64,000 nt of DNA, from positions 2,852,001 to 2,916,000 of the forward strand of contig JANCIK010000011.1 in the NCBI GenBank assembly GCA_028532985.1. Reading direction: 5' to 3'. Under the pieces are notes generated by a model that saw only the letters and a program-made list of their open reading frames with translations, made no database searches and was not told where the DNA came from. Made by a program: the position numbers and the translations under genes. Shown in pieces: positions 56,890 through 64,000 of the stretch (the stretch's first letter is position 1; the number at the start of each line of letters is the position of its first letter). The stretch is from Stropharia rugosoannulata. Taxonomy: Eukaryota; Basidiomycota; Agaricomycetes; Agaricales; Strophariaceae.

Positions 56890-58740
56890 AGGACGCCGTG
56901 TACATGTAGCTAGGCAGTTAATTTACCACCCACCTTCATTTATGATTGAAGAAGCTCATTATAGCTACCCATAAGATCCAGTTCATCCAGCACAGTCATT
57001 ATTTTATTCTCTCGCCCTTTTCTTGAGCAACACCCTCAAGACGACCGGGCCTACAGAAAAGTCCGTGCAAGTCCGTGCACGTCCGTGCCACCTGCACAGA
57101 CGCAGCACGGACTTTCACTGACTGCACGGACTTTTGCAGGATTGCACGGACTTTTATAGGATTGCACGGACACTCGAAATCTGTATGAACGCAGCTATTA
57201 CGCATATAAAGGCCCTATACACAGTCCTAGCATTGTATACATACACATTAGACACATTAAGACACTAGACTTGTGTTTATGTTCAAACTTTTTAAATGTT
57301 TGGTGACTTCAAGTACAGATACAGCACAGAGTTGCACGGACGCTGCACGGACTCACACGGACGCTGCACGGACGCTGCACGGACGCGCACGGACGCTGCA
57401 CGGACTCGCACGGACCTGCACAGACGCACATAGGTGTTGCACGGATGTTGCAGGGACCTGCACGGACCTGCTCGTACAATGCACGGACGTGGATATGTAA
57501 TGCACAGACGCGCACATAGGTACACGGATATTGTATAGGTATTTTATCGGCCCCATTTGCTGACATGTCTGTTTATATGGTCAATTTATATTCTACGTGG
57601 ATCTTCAACACAAGTGATGGAAAGACATGATAAATACTCACAAGTGCCATATCATTGAGTCAGTTACTATTTTACAGTGTTGCACAATAACTGAGACTGA
57701 ATTCCCTTCTCTGTTATATTCAAACTAACTACCTAATGTTCACTTAATGTGCACAGATATTTGACCATGCCCCTTCCACGCGGCAAAGGTGAAATTATTA
57801 ACAGCCGAAATTCGCAATATCCAGAGCGAGGTTTCTTGATTAATTTCTGAGTGTGCTCTCACGCAACGGACATTGGCACGGTCGAAAGTATTCTTGCCAG
57901 TCCAGCATCCGTCCCACACATCTCACATATAGCAGATATCCTCACCCTTTTCCAGTCGTCTCTACAGCAGCTCCTCTTAGGTGAAAATGTAAATGACTTT
58001 GTTCCTGCAAACATTTACTTCGAAGAGGTCAGAAAGTCGGACAGCACAACACTCGTGCCATATGTCGTAAGTCTATCTGTCATAGAGCGTGCACATACTT
58101 CCAACTTAACTGGCTTGAAACACACATTGCAGATGATCACAAGAGCATGAGTATTCACTCTTACTCATGCTCGATCATCAGTACTAGAATCTATATGCAC
58201 GCTTTCTAGAACAATAAAATCACAACGGCAGGGATGAAATTTACAGAAAGCAAATTATACCTCAAATCCCCCTCTAGCGTAGTTATAAGAGAGAACACGG
58301 CCAAGCCAATGTCCAAAAGGAAGGGAATACGTAGATATGCCATTTTTTTCCAAGTTATAATTCTGATTCATAATGCTCAGTAGCTGTTGAATTTAAGTCC
58401 AATCTGTTTAATCTAAACGAGACGCATTCAATAATGACAACTAAGGACTGATTCACGGATGATTATAAACTTGCACAGATGCATCACATATGTGTAGCAG
58501 ATCGTTGCTACTTTGCACCAACCTCCTCACAGTTTGCACGGACGCGTGTACAGTTTGCACGGACGCATGTCAAGTTTGCACGGACGCATGCCCAATTTGC
58601 ACGGACGTTGCACGGACGCACAGACGTGCCACGGACGTGCCACGGACATGCCACGGACTTTTCATGGTGCCCAAGACGACCCCACCAGTCGTTGCTCGCA
58701 CCCACCCACACATTATCAATCTTACAATACCCTTGAAGAA
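56890..58740 (+). repeat. Split repeat element carrying TGCACGGAC minisatellites
   Basis: The left end (56895-57050) and right end (58670-58740) match the compact repeat at 4600-4850. Between them are three blocks rich in TGCACGGAC: about 57060-57175, 57335-57500 (ACGCTGCACGGACGCGCACGG type, 10-12 bp period) and 58540-58665 (GTTTGCACGGACGCATG type, 18 bp period). A frame at 57851-58150 (VESILASPASVPHISHIADI ...) lies between the blocks, but I recognise no family and cannot support it. Confidence 0.55.
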
Positions 58741-58812
58741 GGTCATATATTGAATTCTACCATGGTATATATGAGCAAAAGCAAATGGTTCAGTTAGTAC
58801 CTTTCTCAAGGC

Positions 58813-59483
58813 ATGAACTTATATCTCTTCCTTAGGGGCCAAATCCTCGGTGTCTTGCTACTACCTTTCGTATCAGCGGATGTGGTCTTGATTCCTTTGA
58901 ATGGGGCCAAGTCCGGCACACAGCTATCCGTCGTGAAAGGACTTCTTGTCACCAGATATTCTACATTGGCAAATCGTCAGGAGATCGGTACATGTCCCAT
59001 AGACGATGGTATCGGTAAGTGCCAGGGTCCAGCCCAGCAAAATACGGTATGAACATTTCATTTTTGGATTTACGTAGATTGCATGGGCGGCTTGTTTTGT
59101 TGTCCTCCAGGGTCTGAGTGTCAACCTGACAAGTACATTTTGAGATTCTCCCTGACCAAGTAATGATAACACGACTACCACGCCTACTAGCGCTTCAATA
59201 CAGAACGCATGCTGCCAGGATGACTACCTCAGCTGCAATGACGGCCAAGCTTGTTGTATCCCAGGAATGTAAGTTGTTGTGCATGGTCTTGCTACACTTG
59301 CATAATCTGTCACAATATCTGTATACTAAACACTTATTCAGCTCGACGTGCTGCACTACATTCGGTCCATTTGAGTGCTGTGCGGTGGATACTGAGAGCC
59401 CGCCTACATCTTCTGGTCAGCGTAACTTTGGAGCGCCGTTTGCAATGCGGCAAGCAGCTGCGGTAGCCTTTTTGTTCCTTTAG
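58813..59483 (+). CDS. Cysteine-rich secreted protein 2 (paralogue of 55.0 kb gene)
   Basis: The exons are 58813-59014, 59078-59132, 59191-59268 and 59342-59483. Phases match, giving 158 residues. The signal peptide is LYLFLRGQILGVLLLPFVSA. The cysteine module is CMGGLFCCPPGSECQP, NACCQDDYLSCNDGQACC and STCCTTFGPFECC, aligned with the 55.0 kb protein, and the 78-nt third exon is the same length. The Ser/Thr stalk is much shorter. The C-terminus is a brief hydrophobic end (QAAAVAFLFL), so GPI anchoring is less certain. A TATATA word lies about 50 bp upstream. Likely an extracellular or wall protein; function unknown. Confidence 0.72.
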
Positions 59484-59847
59484 ATCACCCCGGCCGAGTT
59501 CCTGAATCCTAACATAAGAGCTTGTACGAGCAGTGTAGTAGTACAAGTACTTACTGGGTCTGTAATTCGAAGTCAACTCTATTCATAAGTTTTGCTTATG
59601 AAATACCTTTAAATCGGCCTCCCCCTTCACTTCCAGTGCTGGAGCCTGACACAGGCTTGAAGCTGACTTGAAACTGAACGCTGATGGCCTCGGGCCGCCG
59701 AGCATCATACTCTACATATGTACAAGCAATCAACAAACAATAGCACACAAAGCGGTGAAATTTTGCAACGAGAACGAACAACCCAGACTTGACCCAGACC
59801 CAACTTTCAAGCATTGTTGCACTCCATATACCATCCCCAACCTTGAC

Positions 59848-61133
59848 ATGTCTAGTAAAATACTCTGCCTTCCTCCAGAAATAGTTTGCCACATCCTGTC
59901 ATCGAATGAGAATATGTTTCACGATCCAAACGCGCTGAAGGGCTTACGAATGGCATCTCAAGTTAGCCGCTCCTGGCACCACACTGCCATATCAAGCCCT
60001 CGTCTCTGGGGGCATCCCATTGACCTTGACAGTCTCAACGTCAAGTCTGAAGAGTGGCTAGCAGTGATACTTCGTCGGTCCGGAACGGTTCCCCTATGGA
60101 TAAAGTTCGACGGTGCATGGTGCAGATTGTTAAACAAGTATTCAGCGCTCATTATTCGGCTGCTGGAATCCAGTAACTGAACTTTCTTCGCCGCCCAGCG
60201 TTATCCTTGCGCATCTTTATCTACGACGGTCTATTTGATGACGAAGACTGGGATGACGATGAAAACAATAACAGCGAAGACGGGTCAAACGGCAATTCTC
60301 CGCCACTGTTTGCAGATAGAGCGCCAGCGCTCCGCCACCTGAAGATATCTTACATCCCGAGTCTGCATCCCAACAGCCATGGCTCCGTTTTTTCCAACCT
60401 CCGCACACTCGTAACAGGCGAAGAGGTTGATTTAAAGATTCTATTCGACATGCTTCTCTTCACTAGACGGCTTGAGGTCCTTGAAATCAATTGTGAAGCA
60501 TCCCATGACCATAGTTCTCCGCCCAGTAATATTGTCAGTCTTCCGCGCTTACGTCACCTTCGTCTCTTCTCCGATGAAGACTGTACCAGTGATTTTGTTC
60601 TGCGCCATCTCGAACTACATAATGGACTTTCTTTGGACCTTGGGATGTATATTGAGCTTTACAGCAAGGAGTACTCTGATTTGGCTGCCCAGGTCGGCCT
60701 GTTAGCAAAGTGCTACTTCGAAATTCACCGACCAACGCCGCTCAATTTTATATGGGACGAATATGGGGATGGGAATGAAAGGGGTGGTCTCCTCATCGAA
60801 ACTGGCTCACCGATCACTCATGGCACTCTTCCATTCCGTGTACACCTGAAAACCGACGACGAAAGCATGATATATCCATGTATACGGGCTTTCTCTTTTC
60901 CTGATCTCGCCTGTATCACCACGCTACACATGCCAACTACCCTTTACGATCTGAACGAGGCCTTTTGCGATGAGGAAAACATGGAGATAATAAAAGAATT
61001 TTATGCGCTTTTATCGTGCGTCCCAGGCCTTCAAAAGCGTATACATAGCCAAATGGACTCCATTGTCAAGGAATGGGATAAAGCCGACCGAAGAGAATAC
61101 TGTTCCGATTACGAATCAGATGGGAGCTATTAG
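59848..61133 (+). CDS. F-box protein with broken reading frame
   Basis: 59848-60180 encodes an N-terminal F-box (LPPEIVCHILSS ... LKGLRMASQVSRSWHHTAIS, then PRLWGHPIDL) and the start of the usual basidiomycete extension (WLAVILRRSGTVPLWIKFD), ending IIRLLESSN and a stop. The family pattern resumes at about 60187 in another frame (NFLRRPALSLRIFIYDG, acidic insert, DRAPALRHLKISYIPS, LPRLRHLRLFSDED) and runs to a stop at 61133. The only GT-AG pair that restores the frame would be a 26-bp intron (GTAACT to CCCAG), which is too short. Family proteins normally have extra residues at this point, so a small out-of-frame deletion is likely and the gene is probably a recent pseudogene. An intact member would be an adaptor choosing substrates for an SCF ubiquitin ligase. 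Confidence 0.65.
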
Positions 61134-61217
61134 TAGGCACTGCCAGTAAGTTTGTTGCACGAGTCACATCGGCTAGTACGTATTCTTTCGCTAGTACCTA
61201 CATTAAAGTAATGTACC

Positions 61218-61837
61218 CTACCTACCAGTATGTCCATGTGCATGGTGTCCAGCAAGGGATTGCATTGCCTGATCAGCTTCCTCCTTCCCAGCAATTGCTG
61301 AAGACTCCGAGTGGGCAGCTGTATGGATGTGATGCTGGTGGTTGGATTTAAGAGGGCCAGTAGTTCCCATTCGGATGATTCGGTTATGATGATCTGCAGC
61401 GTTCTGGAAATGAAGGGCTTGTTTCTTGTGGTAATCCGCAATATCATGATATTCTGCGGCATGTTCTGCGTTGCCGGCAGTAGCATGGGCATGGGCGTGA
61501 TCGCGATATACTTGAGATACAGCTGTTTGGGCATAAGCGGCCTGTTGGTTGGCGGTCGCAGCTTGGCTATGCGCTTCCACCGCGCGACCAAGAGTGGAGC
61601 GGTCCTCGTATGCACGTTTTGATGACATGTTACTGCTTCCGCCGTAGAAACTTCGCCTCTAATCATATATCAGCAAGGAGAATGTACCAGGTCTGTCACT
61701 CATCACAATGAACTTACATTGAGTAACGAAGACGATTCCTCGCTGAGGATCCTAACTTCGGGGCGATTAATCTGTGGTAATGCTACAACGCTTGAAGCAA
61801 GAAGCGCGATCGTTGTAATGGGGACAAAGAATTTCAT
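61218..61837 (-). CDS. Secreted Ala/His-rich protein
   Basis: The exons on the minus strand are 61837-61718 and 61658-61218. The 59-bp GT-AG intron is phase 0, giving 186 residues. The N-terminus is a signal peptide (MKFFVPITTIALLASSVVA, cleavage near ALP). The mature part is helical, Ala- and His-rich and cysteine-free (AAYAQTAVSQVYRDHAHAHA, EYHDIADYHKKQALHFQNAA, HQHHIHTAAHSES). The gene layout (signal-peptide exon, short phase-0 intron, helical charged body) resembles the repeat-containing secreted protein at 18.4 kb, though I see no sequence homology. The many histidines could bind metal; that is speculation. Convergent with the F-box gene, 84 bp away. Confidence 0.68.
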
Positions 61838-61975
61838 GATGGAGGCGGCGGTTGTAAAAGGTGGTAGGTGTCTCAACCTGCGTGTACGTGACCAGTAGAG
61901 GTGGGTAAGAGAGCTCAGCTGAGGATTTTATCTCTCCAAGTCTGGCTTTTAAATCCAATTATCGTTCAACTTCAA

Positions 61976-62060
61976 CTCACACTGGCTTTGAGCGCATTAG
62001 ATATTCAAAATGTCTGATTTTTATGTATCAACATAGTTAGGATTACATTCATGACTACAT
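61976..62060 (+). repeat. Dispersed repeat R1 start, copy at 62 kb
   Basis: TCACACTGGCTTTGAGCGCA followed by TTAGATATTCAAAA and TTTATGTATC matches the starts of the 34.25 and 41.43 kb copies. R2 follows at 62568-62965 in the same order as at 41-42 kb. Confidence 0.6.
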
Positions 62061-62567
62061 CGTCCTTCTATCTATGTATCTCTGTATTGGAACAATCAGT
62101 AAGGGTATAAGGTATGGGATAAGTAAATACAGCTGTGGCAGGTAGTCCCGGAGAACTTGAAGTCGAATAGGGCGGGGCTCGGTGCACCCCGCAACATCTG
62201 TGGGGTAAGTGGCTGTGTTGTCCATGCTACTTCCAGAAGATGTTGCTCTTGAAACTGATCGAGGATGACGCTCTCTCTTCTGCAAAAAGCCTATAGTACA
62301 GCTTCCCGTCGCCACTCATCGAGCGCCAGACATCGGCGGCTTTCTTGCTCAGTTCCGGCGTCCATTAACCTTGTGTGCTCGTATATAATCGCTTCTGAAT
62401 AATATGAAGCAGTTCGAAGGTCGTTTAATTTTTGTTGATTTTTCGTTTGATGAAGGTGTGACTGCGCTGTTGAAGGCGATTTGGAATAAATCAACTGTAG
62501 TGAACGACTGCTTCTTCGAACGACAAGGATTAGTATCCTTCTGGTATTCTCGGGCTTGAACTGGCGG
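62061..62567. other. Intergenic or element interior, nothing coding recognised
   Basis: Lies between the R1 and R2 ends of the putative ~1-kb element. Short open frames only. Confidence 0.35.
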
Positions 62568-62965
62568 CTTTAATAGATTGATGTACTCCGTGAGTAGATG
62601 GGTAGTAAGAGTGTGGACGGGGATTTAAGTTGGATGGGAACTCCATGGTTTGATCTGGTGGGTATTAATGCAAATGGGGTACGGCTGAGGTGAGGGATGT
62701 TCGAGAGGTATTTATACCCCTCCGGAGGTGTTGCTCTACAGCCATGACGTGCCACCGCATGTAATGCACAGTGCCGAAGTTATGAAAGCGCGGGTGTAGG
62801 TAACGATGGTGGGACGATCTCTGTTTTCCTTTCTGGGGTAATTAGTACATGTTCGGTGTTGACAATAAAGCACAGATAACCTATCTGGGGTAAGTATCGC
62901 TGAGATGTAAGTTGACATCGTGCGTGCCGATGCAATTTCACCATTTCCGGTGGACTAGTTGGCCT
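62568..62965 (-). repeat. Dispersed repeat R2 with TATA near-palindrome, copy 3
   Basis: Contains TAATAGATTGATGTACTCCG, GGTATTTATACCCCTCCGGA (~62709-62728), GATGGTGGGACGATCTCTGT and ACAATAAAGCACAGATAACC, and ends near ACCATTTCCGGTGGACTAG. Inverted relative to 2040-2456 and direct relative to 41925-42310. Confidence 0.6.
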
Positions 62966-62969
62966 TTCC

Positions 62970-64000
62970 CGATCAAAAGCGGTAGGCACTTGATGGTGAA
63001 TTATTGACCACTGTGTGTTTGGTAATAATTGAGAGCCGTGGCCTGACCTCCGTTTCTCATAGTTCGTTTATTAGTGTCTCGTTAAATTGGAGTCACTAAT
63101 CATTTTTTTCTTTGCTGCTATAGACATGATACAGCCGTATAATATATAATTTGAATCAGATACGGCGTGCCATTGTCCTGCGGGAAATTCATATGTTCAC
63201 TTCTTGCCTGGGTCGCTTACATGCTCAGTCTTGCATTTGTGGACTCACTTCTGCCCTCGACGCTCCTTCCTCGTTCTGCATCGACCACTCTCTTTGTCTC
63301 CCTCGCTCGCTTACCGATTCAGCTACTAGCCACGTTTCCTCGTTCAGTCAGTCTTATCTGACGCACTCGCTCGCTCCGTCCCCTCGCTGACTCACTCCTT
63401 GCCTACCCGCTCCCCCGCTCATTCCACATCCCACTCCACAACATCGCACCGCACCACATCGTATCGTATCGTATCGTATCGTATCAAACCAGCCCACCCG
63501 CATATTCTCCAACCCCAATCCCCACTGTGGAACCGGATCCGGAGCCGTGTCCTCTCACCCGGATTGTACCTTTCTCCTCGCACTGGATGTCTCGGATCCC
63601 TAATTGCGCTCTGAAACGCTGCTCTGCGGCATTATCTGTCCGTCCCACTCTCCCTGTCTCTCCCTCGCTCCTTCACTCGCTCATCTCCTCGCTTCCTCGC
63701 CGGCTATCTCCTTGCCTTCTTTGCTCGCTCGCTCACTCATTTCCTCGGTTCCTCGCTCGCTCTGTCCCTGAATCATCTTTGCCTGCGTCTTCCCTCCCTC
63801 CATCGATGCCGCATTTGCACCGCACCCAGCCGCACCGCATCAGACCAACGCACGGACGCACCCGCACCCGCCCGAGCTCCAATCGCTCCACTGTGTTCTG
63901 TCTCTTCCCGGTCTCGTACTACGTCCACGCCCGGTCCCAGCACATCCATTATCCGACATCCCAGTGGATACATCCAATTGGATCAATCATCCCGCCTCGC
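62970..64000. other. Low-complexity pyrimidine-rich DNA with a pentanucleotide microsatellite
   Basis: 63240-63800 is CTCGCTCGCTCACTC-type DNA as at 42.9-43.2 kb. A TCGTA pentanucleotide run (about five units) lies at about 63460-63485. The words CAGCACATCCATTATCC near 63938 match the end of the 43.2-43.35 kb region, so these two low-complexity regions share ancestry. No gene seen. Confidence 0.5.

Noticed and set aside
57851..58150. 99-codon open frame between minisatellite blocks
   Set aside because: No recognisable family, an unclear start and no consistent introns. Left as unsupported.
54959..59483. Cysteine-rich pair as hydrophobins
   Set aside because: Hydrophobins have eight cysteines with two CC pairs in a fixed order. 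These have more CC pairs, a CCTTFG-ECC end and a Ser/Thr stalk.

Overview
The window is eukaryotic and almost certainly from a basidiomycete fungus of the Agaricomycetes type. Its genes are split by many GT-AG introns of about 45-60 bp. The recognisable families are ones expanded in mushroom-forming fungi: a NACHT (STAND) NTPase with the LLASFFFSRSDPT signature, a TPR-CHAT protein, an F-box protein, a multigene seven-transmembrane family, and small secreted cysteine-rich proteins. No bacterial operons, CRISPR arrays, rRNA or convincing tRNA genes are visible. All gene models were spliced by eye from the sequence. I checked that exon phases match, and I give exon coordinates in each entry.

Layout: 1-5 kb is low-complexity DNA, repeats and a decayed coiled-coil/acidic gene. 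5.1-6.4 kb carries seven-transmembrane gene A (minus). After repeats at 8-10 kb comes the largest gene, 11.9-16.7 kb (plus), a nine-exon C2-TPR-CHAT protein with twelve 45-residue repeats. 18.4-19.1 kb encodes a secreted protein made of three ~62-residue repeats. 23.5-28.8 kb is a minus-strand run of seven-transmembrane relatives: intact gene B, a degenerate remnant, and gene C with a one-base frameshift. A ~1.8 kb duplicated segment (30.1-32.0 and 47.7-49.4 kb) carries two copies of a 109-residue, six-cysteine secreted protein. 38.0-40.8 kb is the NACHT NTPase. 41-47 kb is repeat-rich. 50.9-52.0 kb is seven-transmembrane gene D, next to an orphan terminal exon of a gene C-like relative. 55.0-55.8 and 58.8-59.5 kb hold two paralogous cysteine-rich secreted, possibly GPI-anchored proteins, separated by a TA-flanked MITE and TGCACGGAC minisatellites. 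59.8-61.1 kb is an F-box gene with a broken frame. 61.2-61.8 kb (minus) is an Ala/His-rich secreted protein. The rest is repeats.

How the genes may work together: this is accessory, repeat-dense, rapidly rearranging territory rather than a metabolic cluster. NACHT ATPases and CHAT (caspase/separase-like) proteases are both classes linked in fungi and bacteria to self/non-self recognition and regulated cell death. Surface membrane proteins and small secreted cysteine-rich proteins are typical of interaction-related gene sets. That these genes cooperate is inference only; nothing in the sequence proves a shared pathway.
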